Notes: generated from the sequence alone by a model not told the origin. Numbered from the stretch's first letter, positions 8,081 through 17,431 are shown. The stretch is DNA of 64,000 nt from Streptomyces noursei (GCF_016917755.1 NZ_CP070326.1:7688001-7752000), one strand, 5' to 3'. Program-made: numbers and translations.

Positions 8081-8710
8081 TCAGTCGTCGCCACCCTCGT
8101 TGTCGTCGTACGCGTCATGGGTCGGGGCGGTGCGCAGGGCGCCGGTGCGCGGGTCCACGAGGAGCTTGTGCTCCATGCCGTCCTCGGTGATGGTCTCGAC
8201 CTCCCAGACCGCCTGCGCACGGTGGTCATCGTCCAGTTCGACGGAGGTCACCGTGCCGTGTCCGGCGGCGGCCGTCCTGGCAACGCCGGCGGCGTCGGCC
8301 CGCGCGGTGTCCAGGGCGGCTCGCTCCTGACCGTGATCGTCGTCATTCCCCCCGTCGATGCGCTGCTCCAGCACTCGTGCGGTGCGCGCGTCGAGGGTGA
8401 TCTCGTGCCACCTGCCGTCCTTGCCCAACACGTCCACGTCCCAGACCAGGCCGGGGCGGTCCTGGTCCAGGTCCAGGCCGGACACCTTGCCAGGGACGGC
8501 CTTGAGGGCGGCGGCTGCCGCCTGGGGTGCGGTCACCCGGGCGGCGCGGGCCTCCCGGAGGTCCTCGGTGTCCTGTCGGCCGTTCCCGGCGGCCGGCGCC
8601 GCGGTCGGTGCGCTGCCGCCGGCTCCGCTCCCACTGACCGCGACGGCGGTGACCGTACCGACCGCCAGCACGGCGGCCGCGGCGGCGGCGATGACGAGGT
8701 GGCGTTTCAT
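8081..8710 (-). CDS. exported protein with two PepSY domains
   Basis: The 209-residue protein has a signal peptide or anchor (MKRHLVIAAAAAAVLAVGTVTAVAV), a low-complexity linker, and two PepSY units. The first has PQAAAAALKAVPGKVSGLDL ending in WHEITLDARTARVLE; the second has VTSVELDDDHRAQAVWEVET ending in HKLLVDPRTGALR. PepSY domains often inhibit or modulate secreted proteases. The gene upstream on the other strand is a membrane metalloprotease, but a functional link is inference. The C-terminus is acidic. Confidence 0.85.
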   Translation of the reverse strand: MKRHLVIAAAAAAVLAVGTVTAVAVSGSGAGGSAPTAAPAAGNGRQDTEDLREARAARVTAPQAAAAALKAVPGKVSGLDLDQDRPGLVWDVDVLGKDGRWHEITLDARTARVLEQRIDGGNDDDHGQERAALDTARADAAGVARTAAAGHGTVTSVELDDDHRAQAVWEVETITEDGMEHKLLVDPRTGALRTAPTHDAYDDNEGGDD

Positions 8711-8959
8711 GTGCTCTCCTCACGTGGTTGCTCGGGCCCGGTCGTCCGGGTTCGCGCTGTCGAACGCTGTGCCACCACAGTGGTCGAACGGACCTGAAGC
8801 GGAGCTGAAGCCACCTGAAGGTCTCTTCAGGTAGGCGGGGGCCGGCGAGCCGACGAGCCGGCGGGATCGGGATTTCCGCCCGTACCCGGTGTCGCTCCTC
8901 TTCTCCTCCGAAGGCGCCGAACCTACGCTCAACTTGACTGCTACGTATGGGGGTTGCTG

Positions 8960-11917
8960 ATGGCATACGTACGCGATCCGGTACACGGGGCGACGGGCGC
9001 CGGGAACACCCGGGGCCGCCTCGCGAGGGCTTTCGCGGCGCTCAGGAATTCCAGCGGCACCGGACCCCGGTTCGCGCTCCTGATCATCCTCGTGACGGCG
9101 TCGAGCTTCGCGACGCTGACCAGCGTGCTCGACCAGCTCTCGGTGCTGTCCGAGTCGGGGCGCCCCGGCGCGGGCCTGTACGGCACACCGAGCTGTCTGT
9201 ACGCCGCCGGGTTCGACCCCTCCAGCAGCGATCTGGGCAATCTCCGGGCGACCATGAGCCGTCCGGACGCCCTGCTGAAGTGCCTGGGCGACCGGCCGGT
9301 CGGCTACCGGGCGTTGATCGCGACCGCGGTGCTGCTCGCGGTCGCGGCACTGGTCTACTGGTGGATGCCGAAAGCACGCGACTGGCGGCGCAGGATGGTG
9401 CCGGTCGAAGCCGTTGATGCCGACGGCACACTGCGAGCCGAACTGGCCGCCCTGTGCGAGCGCACCGGCGTCCGGTCGAGCCTGCGCTTCCGCGTCGATC
9501 CGGCCCGGATGACCTCGGGCGCCAGCGCCTACGGCCGCACCGGGAACTACACCGTGTGCCTGCATGTCGGTCTGCTCGCCCGGCGCGGCACCGACCCCGA
9601 GGGCTTCCGTGCGGTCGTGCTGCACGAGCTCGCCCACGTCCACCACCGGGATGTGGACTACGCCTACGCCAGTACCGCACTGTGGCGGGTCTACGTCCTG
9701 CTCGCCCTCCTGCCGCACTTCGCGGGGATCGGCTGGATCTTCCTCCTCGCGTTCTCCGGCACCGACTCGCCATGGTGGCCCGGGGCCGCGCCCACGCTGT
9801 TGGCCGAGGTCTTCGTCGGGCTGCTGCTGACCGCGCTGCTGCACCTCGCCCGGGCCGATCTGCTGCGCCGACGCGAACTCCACGCCGACCTCCAGGCGGT
9901 TGCCTGGGGCGCGCATCCCGGCAGTTGGGACCGGTCCGACCCGGCGGGTGCCGTGGCCCCCGCGCTGCGCCGGCTCACCACGCTGCTGCGGACCCACCCC
10001 AGTTGGGCGGAGCGTCGTGGCGTCCTTGCCGATGCCGGCCGTGGTTTCCGGGTCAGCCCGTTGGAGATGTTCCTGACCGGCGCCTCGGCGTCGCTCCTGT
10101 ACTCAGCGCTGGGGTTGACGTCTTCCGCTCTGCTCCCGGAAACCGTGGGGTGGTCGTACGCCCTGGCGGCCACGGTCGCGGTGGTGACGCCGGTACTCTG
10201 TGCCGGCCTGGGCCTGCCGCTGGTGCGTGCCTCGGACCCGGCACGGGGTTACGTCAGGTCCACTGTGGCATCGGGCCTCTGGTTGGGCTGCGGCCTGTTG
10301 GTGGGCGAGGTGACGGCCAGTGGCCAGTACCGGCTCGACGTGCTGGTGTCGCAGCCCGAGTACCTGCTCGCGTTCCTGTTCATCGGGGCGGTGCCGGCAC
10401 TGTGGTGGTCCCACAGCCTGCAGCTGGCCCTCGGCCTGCCGCGGCGGGGGCAGCGGTGGGCGGCAGCCGTGGTCTGCGCGCTGGTGACCGCGGCGGTGCT
10501 GCTCACCGGACTGCTGTGGTGGCGCCTGGGAGGCGAGCGGATCGCCATGGGGTACGGCGATGCCGGCGAGGGGTTGGCCGCGATGTACGCCCGGATGGTG
10601 CCGGGCAACTGGCGGGACTACGGCCTGGATCTGTCCACCCTCACGGTCGGCATGCCGCTTCTCACGCCGCTGTCCGAGGAGCGCCTGGCCGATGCCACGG
10701 CCTTCCTGATGTGGTTCGTTCCACTGGTTCTCCTGCTTGTGCGGGGGCCGGGACTGCGGATGCGCCGGACGCTCGGCGCGGGCGTGGCCGGCGGGCTGGT
10801 GTCGTGGGCCGGACTGGCCGCGGCGATGTACGCGATGTACCTGCAGCGGCCGGCCACGCTGAAGGAGCGCGCGGGACCCTTCCTCGTCGTGCACGCGTGG
10901 TGGATGATCGTGACGGTGTTGGCGGCCTGCGGGCTGACCGCCGCACTGGTGGCGGCGTACTCCCGACACCACTGGCTGCTGCGGGCACTCATCGCCGCAC
11001 AGATCACCCAACTGATGGCGTATGCCGGGGTGTTCGTGCTCTACTCCGCCGACGGCTGCCTCGGACCGCTGAACACCGTCCTGGACGCCTGCCAGTGGCG
11101 CCCGCACAACGGCCTGACCGTCGACAAGGGGGTCACCCACCTCACGCTGACCGGCGCCGTCGTCGGCGCGGCCTGCGCGGCCCTGATGGGCGCGGGCGCG
11201 GCCTGGGCCGCCCGCCGACTGCGCAGGCGGCCGGCGACGTCGGACCTGCCCGCGGTCCCGGCGCCCACCGCGCCCCGCCGGCGGCGCTGGGCACTCCTCA
11301 CCACGGGCACGGTCCTTGCGCTCGGTGTTCCCGCCCTGTTGCTGACCGTCGTGACGATCCTGCAGACGACCTCCTCGCCCTCGTCCGTCGTGGCCGGCTC
11401 CTCGGGGGACACGGCGGCCACGGGCGACAAGAAGCCGGACCGGCTCTCTCCGGGCCAGGCGGCCAAGCTCCACACATGGCAGGTCTGGTCGTGGATGTAC
11501 CACGGCGGGGCGCTGCACGCGCAGCAGATCGAGACCGCCTGGGCAGCCCTGGCCCACCGGATCCTGCTGCTCTCCGCCCAGAGCAGGGACAAGAACGGGC
11601 AGGTCTGGGTGGACGAGAAGCGGTTCCACGGCCCTTGCGGCACGCTGGGCAAGCGGGTCGAGGAGGCACAGGGCTACTTCCGGGTTCCCGACCCGGACCT
11701 GCAGACGTCGTGGTCCGACACGCTCGGCCAACTGCGGCGGGGGGCCCAGAAGTGCCAGCAGGCGACGGTTCCGCCCACGGGCGAGACCCGCAAGGCCGAA
11801 GAACAACGCGGGGCACTCTTCACCACCTCCCTGAACGAGATCGCCAAGGGGATGCGCAGTCTCTCCACCACGCTTCAGGACATCACGAAGGCGGCCACGT
11901 CGAAGACCACCAAGTAG
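8960..11917 (+). CDS. large polytopic membrane metalloprotease (M48/M56-like)
   Basis: The ATG at 8960 (after GGGGG) gives 985 residues. A transmembrane segment near residue 30 is followed by a soluble stretch. The zinc motif VLHELAHVHHRD is at about 218-230 (H222, E223, H226), and a second motif, RRRELHADLQA, about 90 residues later supplies the third ligand (ExxAD), as in M48 peptidases. More than ten further hydrophobic segments follow, then a last segment near 775 and a C-terminal soluble domain of about 170 residues. It is roughly twice the length of a typical HtpX or BlaR-type peptidase. The substrate is unknown; divergence from the PepSY gene hints at a regulated protease pair. Confidence 0.75.
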   Translation: MAYVRDPVHGATGAGNTRGRLARAFAALRNSSGTGPRFALLIILVTASSFATLTSVLDQLSVLSESGRPGAGLYGTPSCLYAAGFDPSSSDLGNLRATMSRPDALLKCLGDRPVGYRALIATAVLLAVAALVYWWMPKARDWRRRMVPVEAVDADGTLRAELAALCERTGVRSSLRFRVDPARMTSGASAYGRTGNYTVCLHVGLLARRGTDPEGFRAVVLHELAHVHHRDVDYAYASTALWRVYVLLALLPHFAGIGWIFLLAFSGTDSPWWPGAAPTLLAEVFVGLLLTALLHLARADLLRRRELHADLQAVAWGAHPGSWDRSDPAGAVAPALRRLTTLLRTHPSWAERRGVLADAGRGFRVSPLEMFLTGASASLLYSALGLTSSALLPETVGWSYALAATVAVVTPVLCAGLGLPLVRASDPARGYVRSTVASGLWLGCGLLVGEVTASGQYRLDVLVSQPEYLLAFLFIGAVPALWWSHSLQLALGLPRRGQRWAAAVVCALVTAAVLLTGLLWWRLGGERIAMGYGDAGEGLAAMYARMVPGNWRDYGLDLSTLTVGMPLLTPLSEERLADATAFLMWFVPLVLLLVRGPGLRMRRTLGAGVAGGLVSWAGLAAAMYAMYLQRPATLKERAGPFLVVHAWWMIVTVLAACGLTAALVAAYSRHHWLLRALIAAQITQLMAYAGVFVLYSADGCLGPLNTVLDACQWRPHNGLTVDKGVTHLTLTGAVVGAACAALMGAGAAWAARRLRRRPATSDLPAVPAPTAPRRRRWALLTTGTVLALGVPALLLTVVTILQTTSSPSSVVAGSSGDTAATGDKKPDRLSPGQAAKLHTWQVWSWMYHGGALHAQQIETAWAALAHRILLLSAQSRDKNGQVWVDEKRFHGPCGTLGKRVEEAQGYFRVPDPDLQTSWSDTLGQLRRGAQKCQQATVPPTGETRKAEEQRGALFTTSLNEIAKGMRSLSTTLQDITKAATSKTTK

Positions 11918-12304
11918 GAACTCGGGCCTGCCGAGGGGTGATTGGGGTCGACGTGAACGGCACGGGGCATCGGGACGTCCGGCCAGTGACGCCAGGTAGT
12001 GTCAGGGGACTCCGGGCCTTTCGGTCCGTCTCGCATCATTGTGCGAAGGCGATCACCAACGAGCGACACGATTGGCGCTGGTCGCGACGCATGCTTCTCG
12101 GGGAAGCGTGGTAACCCAGGGGCGCACGGAATCGTGATCTTGATCCGCGTGCGCCATCTTGATGTTTGCGCCCCCTGAGTGCGAAGGCGCCCTCCTTCAC
12201 GCCGTATCGAGATGATCTCCAGCCTGTTTCGCTTGTCCCTGCGCACGGCCCCCTGCCCATCAACGGCCGTTCCGCTCACCTCTGTTCACGTCCCGGGAGG
12301 GAAT
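11918..12304. other. intergenic region upstream of the encapsulin operon
   Basis: These 387 bases have no supported gene. They contain an inverted repeat (GGCGCACG at 12121-12128, CGTGCGCC at 12148-12155) that could end the protease transcript, and a spaced direct repeat of ATCTTGAT just inside and after it. The operon promoter must lie here, but no clear -35/-10 pair was identified. Confidence 0.4.
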
Positions 12305-13747
12305 GTGTCCACACCGGACAGCGTCACCGGTTCCGTCACCGATGAGCCCGTACTCGATCCAGCCGCAGACAGCGCACGCACCAGCCTCAGCACGCAGGCC
12401 GCACGCCAACTGGCCACCACCACCAAGACCGTGCCCCAGATGCAGGCCATCACGTCGCGGTGGCTGCTGAAGATGCTGCCGTGGGTGGACGTCAGGGGTG
12501 GTACCTACCGGGTCAACCGACGGCTGCAGCTCCGAGTCGGCCGGGGACGTGTCCAGTTCGAGCAGAACGGCGCGGACGACATCAAGGTGATCCCCCAGAC
12601 CCTCACCGAACTCCCGGTCCTGCGCGGCTACGACGACATCGAGGTCCTCAAGGAGATCGCCGGCCGCTTCCGCGTCCGGGAGGTCCGGGCCGGCCAGGTC
12701 CTCTTCGAAGCGGGGCAGCCCGCCACCGAGGCGTTCCTCGTCGTCCACGGCCGGTTCTCCCGCTACAAGCCAGGCAAGTACGGCGAGGAGGAGATCATCG
12801 GTGTCGTCACGGACGGCGACCAGATGGGGGACGAGGCGATCGGCCAGCCCGAACCGCGGTGGCTGAGCTCCGTCCGGGCGGATACCGAGGGCGTGGTGAT
12901 GGTGCTGCCCTGGGACGTGGTCGAGGAGTTCACCGGCCGCGTGCCGAGCCTGGCCGCGCACCTGTCGGCGTACGCGGAGCAGCAGCGGCTCCCCATGAAC
13001 CGCAAGGGCGAAGCGGATGTGCCGGTACAGGCGGGGCATGTCGGCGAGCCGATGCTGTCCGGCGGCTTCGTCGACTACGAACTCGCCCCGCGCGAGTACG
13101 AACTCTCCCTGACCCAGACCGTGCTCCGGGTCCACAGCCGGGTCGCCGACCTCTACAACGAACCCATGGACCAGACCCAGCAGCAACTCCGGCTCACCGT
13201 GGAGGAGATCCGCGAGCGCCAGGAGTGGGAGCTGGTCAACAACCGGGAGTTCGGGCTGCTGCACAACGCCGACTACGGCCAGCGCATCAGCACCTACACC
13301 GGTCCGCCGACCCCCGACGACATGGACGAGCTGTTGTCCATGCGCCGCAAGACACGCCTGTTCCTGGCCCATCCGAAGGCGATCGCCGCCTTCTTCCGGC
13401 AGTGCAACAAGCGCGGTCTGGTGCCGGGCACGGCCGACGTCGACGGGCACGAGGTCCCGGCCTGGCGCGGCGTCCCGATCTTCCCGTGCGGCAAGATCCC
13501 GATCAGCGGTACGCACACCAGCAGCATCGTCGCGCTGCGGACCGGGGAGGCGGACCAGGGCGTGGTCGGCCTGTACCAGACAGGCATCCCCGAGGAGTTC
13601 CAACCGGGTCTGAACGTCCGCTTCATGGGCATCGACCAGGCCGCCATCATCAAGTACCTCGTCACCGCCTACTACTCGCAGGCCATCCTCGTGCCCGACG
13701 CCGTCGGCATCCTGGAGAACGTCCAGCTCGGCCGGAGCGCCGACTGA
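12305..13747 (+). CDS. family 2B encapsulin shell protein with cyclic-nucleotide-binding domain (EshA-like)
   Basis: GTG at 12305 (site GGGAGGGAAT) gives 480 residues, the usual EshA size. Residues about 95-225 are a cyclic-nucleotide-binding fold (VLRGYDDIEVLKEIAGRF, VREVRAGQVLFEAGQPATEA, DQMGDEAIGQPEPRWLSSV). Residues about 255-475 are the HK97-type shell fold (ELSLTQTVLRVHSRVADLYN, FLAHPKAIAAFFRQCNKRGL, VPIFPCGKIPISGTHTSS, GVVGLYQTGIPEEF). Family 2B encapsulins are known to enclose terpene cyclases, and the next gene is such an enzyme, 18 bases away. The canonical phosphate-binding arginine is not evident, so ligand binding may be weak. The family call is secure. Confidence 0.92.
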   Translation: MSTPDSVTGSVTDEPVLDPAADSARTSLSTQAARQLATTTKTVPQMQAITSRWLLKMLPWVDVRGGTYRVNRRLQLRVGRGRVQFEQNGADDIKVIPQTLTELPVLRGYDDIEVLKEIAGRFRVREVRAGQVLFEAGQPATEAFLVVHGRFSRYKPGKYGEEEIIGVVTDGDQMGDEAIGQPEPRWLSSVRADTEGVVMVLPWDVVEEFTGRVPSLAAHLSAYAEQQRLPMNRKGEADVPVQAGHVGEPMLSGGFVDYELAPREYELSLTQTVLRVHSRVADLYNEPMDQTQQQLRLTVEEIRERQEWELVNNREFGLLHNADYGQRISTYTGPPTPDDMDELLSMRRKTRLFLAHPKAIAAFFRQCNKRGLVPGTADVDGHEVPAWRGVPIFPCGKIPISGTHTSSIVALRTGEADQGVVGLYQTGIPEEFQPGLNVRFMGIDQAAIIKYLVTAYYSQAILVPDAVGILENVQLGRSAD

Positions 13748-13765
13748 CCCGGTGGAGTACCAACC

Positions 13766-14824
13766 ATGAGCACGCCCCCCAGCACCGACTCCGGGTTCAC
13801 CATGCCCGGACCGCCGAACCTCGTCCGGGACCTGCGGGCCCGCAACGGCGGAGCCGTCCCCGGCCTGAAGTACCGGCCGGCCGTCCCCGCCGACCCGGAG
13901 AAGGCCAAGGAGATCGACCGCAGGTTGGAGGAGTGGGCCCGCGGCCTGGACCTCTTCCCCGCGCAGTGGACCGGGGACTTCGCGGAGTTCCAGTGCGGCC
14001 GGGCCGTCGTCCTGCAGCACCCCGGCGCGGTCGATCTCGAACGCCTCACCGTCGCGGGGAAGTTCCTGCTGGCGGAGAACGTCGTCGACAGTTGCTACTG
14101 CGAAGAGGACGAGGGTCGGGGTGCGTCGCGCAGCGGCCTCGCCGGCCGGCTGATCCTGGCCCAGTCGGCCCTCGACCCCTTCCACGGCACCCCGGCCCTG
14201 GAGGAGGAGTGGCACGAGGGCATGCAGGCCGACGGACCGCTGCGCTCGTACTACTGGGCGATGAAGGACCTCGCGGCCGTCTCGACGCCCAGCCAGGCGG
14301 ACCGTTTCGTCCACGACATGGCACGGCTGCACCTCGGCTATCTCGCCGAGGCGTCCTGGGCCGAGACGCGACACGCACCGCAGGTCTGGGAGTACCTGGT
14401 CATGCGGCAGTTCAACAACTTCCGCCCCTGTCTGTCCCTCGTGGACACCGTGGACGGCTACGAGCTGCCCGAGGCGCTCTACGCCCGTCCCGAGGTCCAG
14501 CGGGTCACCGCGCTGGCGTGCAACGCCACGACCATCGTCAACGACCTGTACTCCTTCACCAAGGAACTGGCCAGTGACCCGACCCACCTCAACCTGCCGC
14601 AGGTGGTGGCCGCCAACGACAAACGCGGCCTGAAGGCCGCCTACCTGAAGAGCGTCGAGATCCACAACGAGGTCTACGAGGCGTTCGAGGCGGAGTCGGC
14701 CCCGCTGGCCGCCCTCTCGCCCCTCCTCGAAAAGTACGTCCGGGGGCTGACCGACTGGGTCTCCGGCAACCACGAGTGGCACGCCACCAACACCGACCGC
14801 TACCAGCTGCCCAACTACTGGTAG
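13766..14824 (+). CDS. 2-methylisoborneol synthase-type terpene cyclase (encapsulin cargo)
   Basis: The 352-residue class I cyclase is predicted to convert 2-methyl-GPP to 2-methylisoborneol. The NSE triad is intact (NDLYSFTKE, N260, S264, E268), and the C-terminal DRYQLPNYW region is typical. The aspartate-rich motif reads VVDSCYCEED (D108, S109): one expected second aspartate is a serine. The N-terminus is short: the catalytic domain starts near residue 38, whereas characterised synthases carry a disordered extension of roughly 100 residues that helps load cargo. 2-Methylenebornane synthase is the main alternative, since it uses the same substrate. Position between shell and methyltransferase genes supports cargo status. 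Confidence 0.88.
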   Translation: MSTPPSTDSGFTMPGPPNLVRDLRARNGGAVPGLKYRPAVPADPEKAKEIDRRLEEWARGLDLFPAQWTGDFAEFQCGRAVVLQHPGAVDLERLTVAGKFLLAENVVDSCYCEEDEGRGASRSGLAGRLILAQSALDPFHGTPALEEEWHEGMQADGPLRSYYWAMKDLAAVSTPSQADRFVHDMARLHLGYLAEASWAETRHAPQVWEYLVMRQFNNFRPCLSLVDTVDGYELPEALYARPEVQRVTALACNATTIVNDLYSFTKELASDPTHLNLPQVVAANDKRGLKAAYLKSVEIHNEVYEAFEAESAPLAALSPLLEKYVRGLTDWVSGNHEWHATNTDRYQLPNYW

Positions 14825-14856
14825 ACCCGCGCACGCATCGTCCCAAGGAGTCACCG

Positions 14857-15735
14857 TTGACCATCACACACGCCGACACCGCCGCCCGCACGCCGGTGCC
14901 GACCCAGTCCACGTACCAGTCACGGGTCGCGGACTACTGGAACGCCGAGGAGAACCCGGTCAACCTCGAACTCGGAAAGATCGACGACCTGTACCACCAC
15001 CACTACGGCATCGGGGACGCCGACTGGTCGGTGCTGGACGAGCCGGATCCCGACCGCCGTCGGGAACGGGTCGCCGGCGAACTGCACCGCCTGGAGCACG
15101 CCCAGGCCGAGCTGCTCGCCTCCCACCTCGGTGACCTCACCCCGTCCGACCGCGTCTTCGACGCCGGCTGCGGACGCGGCGGCGGCAGCGTGGTGGCGAA
15201 CCTGCGCTACGGCTGCCACGCCGACGGGGCCACCATCTCCGCCAAGCAGGCCGAATTCGCCAACGAGCAGGCCCGCAAACGGGGTATCGACGACAAGGTC
15301 CGCTACCACCACGGCAACATGCTCGACACCGGCTTCACCTCCGGTGCGTACGCGGCGTCCTGGAACAACGAGTCGACGATGTACGTCGAACTGGACCTGC
15401 TGTTCGCGGAGCACGCGCGGCTGCTGCGGCGGGGCGGGCGCTACGTCACGATCACCGGCTGCTACAACGACGCCTACGGCCGCGCCTCCCGCGAGGTGTC
15501 CCTCATCAACGCCCACTACATCTGCGACATCCACCCCCGTTCGGCGTACTTCAACGCCATGGCCCGCAACCGACTCGTCCCCGTGCACGTCGAGGACCTG
15601 ACGGAGACCGCGCTGCCGTACTGGGAGCTGCGCCGGAAGGCCGACCACCTGGTCACCGGCATCGAGGACACGTTCTTGAACGCCTACCGCAACGGGAGCT
15701 TCCAGTACCTGCTGATCGCCGCTGACCGCGTGTGA
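14857..15735 (+). CDS. geranyl diphosphate 2-C-methyltransferase
   Basis: TTG at 14857 behind AAGGAG gives 292 residues, normal for the family. The SAM-binding loop VFDAGCGRGGGS is at 100-111, and family-specific segments follow (YADGATIS-like DGATISAKQAEFANEQA; WNNESTMYVELDLLFAEHAR; ITGCYNDAYG). It would methylate C2 of geranyl diphosphate using SAM, feeding the upstream cyclase. Shell, cyclase and methyltransferase form one operon with gaps of 18 and 32 bases. The only uncertainty is whether TTG or a rare nearby codon is the start. Confidence 0.92.
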   Translation: MTITHADTAARTPVPTQSTYQSRVADYWNAEENPVNLELGKIDDLYHHHYGIGDADWSVLDEPDPDRRRERVAGELHRLEHAQAELLASHLGDLTPSDRVFDAGCGRGGGSVVANLRYGCHADGATISAKQAEFANEQARKRGIDDKVRYHHGNMLDTGFTSGAYAASWNNESTMYVELDLLFAEHARLLRRGGRYVTITGCYNDAYGRASREVSLINAHYICDIHPRSAYFNAMARNRLVPVHVEDLTETALPYWELRRKADHLVTGIEDTFLNAYRNGSFQYLLIAADRV

Positions 15736-15754
15736 GGTGCCGGGGCCGCACCTC
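15734..15754 (+). terminator. short hairpin at the end of the encapsulin operon
   Basis: GAGGTGC (15734-15740) pairs with GCACCTC (15748-15754) over a 7-base loop, overlapping the methyltransferase stop. It has no U-tract, as is common in Streptomyces. Confidence 0.45.
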
Positions 15755-15797
15755 TGACGGATGCCGTTGGTCTGTTCGGCCCCTCGTATGACGTCGG

Positions 15798-15826
15798 TCC
15801 CCACGATCCGGTCGTGATCGTGGGGA
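15798..15826. terminator. hairpin between convergent methyltransferase and MFS genes
   Basis: TCCCCACGATC and GATCGTGGGGA form a perfect 11-bp stem with a 7-base loop. It lies between two converging genes and could terminate both. Confidence 0.65.
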
Positions 15827-15868
15827 TTGACGCTTTCGTTCCGGACGGGGTCCGCCGACGGCGCCGGA

Positions 15869-17374
15869 TCAGCCTGCCTTCGTGGTCAGTTGGGCGTCCT
15901 GGGGGACGGAGGGCGTCGCGGCGGCGGCTCGGCGCGGTGGGGCCAGTGCGGCGGCGATGACCACCGCGCCGATCGCGCAGACGGCGGCCGTTCCGTACAG
16001 CGCGATGTGCAGGGCATGGGTGAACCCGTCCGCCAGCACACCGGGGTCGCTGCCGGACAGGTCGCCCGCGGCGACCCGCGCGGCCAGTTCCTGCGAGCCG
16101 ACGCGGGTGCCGATGAGGCTGACCAGCACCGCGCCGTACACGGCGATGACGATGGCTTCGCTGCCGATCCGCAGGGTGTTGAGGAATCCGGTGGCCATGC
16201 CGGCCCGCTCGGGCTCGACGAGGCTCATCGCCGCGCCGTCGCCCACACCGAACGACAGTCCGGCTCCCAGTCCGCTCGTCAGCAGCGGACCGGCGATCAC
16301 CGCGACGGAGGAGGACGGCCCGATCACGCTGAGCCAGGCGTTTCCGCCGGCGAACATCACCAACGAGAGCGTGATGAGCGTTCGGGGCGACACCCCCCGG
16401 TTGACGAGCCCCCCGGCCAGCGGTGGGGCCAGGAGTACCGGCGCGGTCATCAGCAGCAACACCGTTCCCGCGCGCTGGGGCGAGAAGCCGCTCGCGCCCA
16501 CCAGATAGGTGGGCAGGTACGTCAGCAGCGTCACGAAGCCGAAGGTCGACACCACCGGCACCATGCACAACGCCAGGAACCGGCGGTTCTTCACCAGCGT
16601 CAGATCCAGGACCGGCGCCGTCGAGCGCGCCTGCAGGACGACGAAGAGCACCAGCAGCCCCACGCCGACGACGAGCAATGCCAGCACACCAGGGCTCGCC
16701 CAACCCCGCTCCGGGCCCTGGACCGCACCCAGGACGAGCAGGCCCAGGCCGGCGACGAACACCACGGCACCGGTCACATCCAGCCGGGGTCGCTGTTCGG
16801 CGCGGGACTCGGCGACGAAACCGACACCGGCCAGTGCCACGACCACCAACACCGCGTGCAGTCCGAAGGTGGCGCGCCAACCGAGTGCGCCGACCAACCA
16901 GCCCGCCAGGGTCGGCCCGGCCGCCAGACCGAGGCCGGCGGCACTGCCGAGCGCCGCGAACGCCCGGGTGCGCGCGGCGCCGTCGAACGTCGTGGCCAGG
17001 ATCGCGCCTCCGCTGGCGAACACCCCCGCCGCACCGATGCCCGACAGGGCACGGGCGATGTCCAACAGGACGATGCCGGGTGCGACTGCCGCGGCGAGCG
17101 AGCCGACGGCGAACACGGTCGCACCGGTCGCGAAGGTCCGACGACGCCCCACCAGGTCGGCCGTGGATCCGGCGACGAGCATGAACGAGGCGAAGGTGAG
17201 GTTGTAGGCGTTCATGACCCACTGCAGGGATGCGCCAGCGGCGTGCAGGTCCTCGCCGATGTCGGGCAGGGCGACGGCTGCCCCGGAGATGGACATCGGC
17301 ACGGTGACGAAGGCCAGCAGCACCACCAGCAGGGCAATCGTCGGACGGGAGCGGCCCGTAGGGACGGTAGTCAC
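15869..17374 (-). CDS. MFS transporter, DHA2 (EmrB/QacA) type
   Basis: GTG at 17374 behind GAAGGAG gives 501 residues and about 14 membrane segments, as expected for DHA2 drug:H+ antiporters. Motifs seen: QWVMNAYNLTFASFMLVAGS, DLVGRRRTFATG (motif A), DIARALSGIGAAGVFASGGA, and the motif-C region LGLAAGPTLAGWLVGALGWR. It is divergent from a TetR gene with a perfect 15-bp palindrome between them, so it is very probably the repressor's target. The substrate is unknown; hydrophobic drugs or dyes are typical. Confidence 0.9.
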   Translation of the reverse strand: MTTVPTGRSRPTIALLVVLLAFVTVPMSISGAAVALPDIGEDLHAAGASLQWVMNAYNLTFASFMLVAGSTADLVGRRRTFATGATVFAVGSLAAAVAPGIVLLDIARALSGIGAAGVFASGGAILATTFDGAARTRAFAALGSAAGLGLAAGPTLAGWLVGALGWRATFGLHAVLVVVALAGVGFVAESRAEQRPRLDVTGAVVFVAGLGLLVLGAVQGPERGWASPGVLALLVVGVGLLVLFVVLQARSTAPVLDLTLVKNRRFLALCMVPVVSTFGFVTLLTYLPTYLVGASGFSPQRAGTVLLLMTAPVLLAPPLAGGLVNRGVSPRTLITLSLVMFAGGNAWLSVIGPSSSVAVIAGPLLTSGLGAGLSFGVGDGAAMSLVEPERAGMATGFLNTLRIGSEAIVIAVYGAVLVSLIGTRVGSQELAARVAAGDLSGSDPGVLADGFTHALHIALYGTAAVCAIGAVVIAAALAPPRRAAAATPSVPQDAQLTTKAG

Positions 17375-17431
17375 GAGTTGAGACTCCTTCAGGGGACGTT
17401 CAACGGCCACAGTCGGCCACTCAGGGGACAG

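Noticed and set aside
13766..14824. Geosmin synthase
   Set aside because: Geosmin synthase is a two-domain protein of about 720 residues; this is single-domain, lies beside a GPP methyltransferase and matches the 2-methylisoborneol type.
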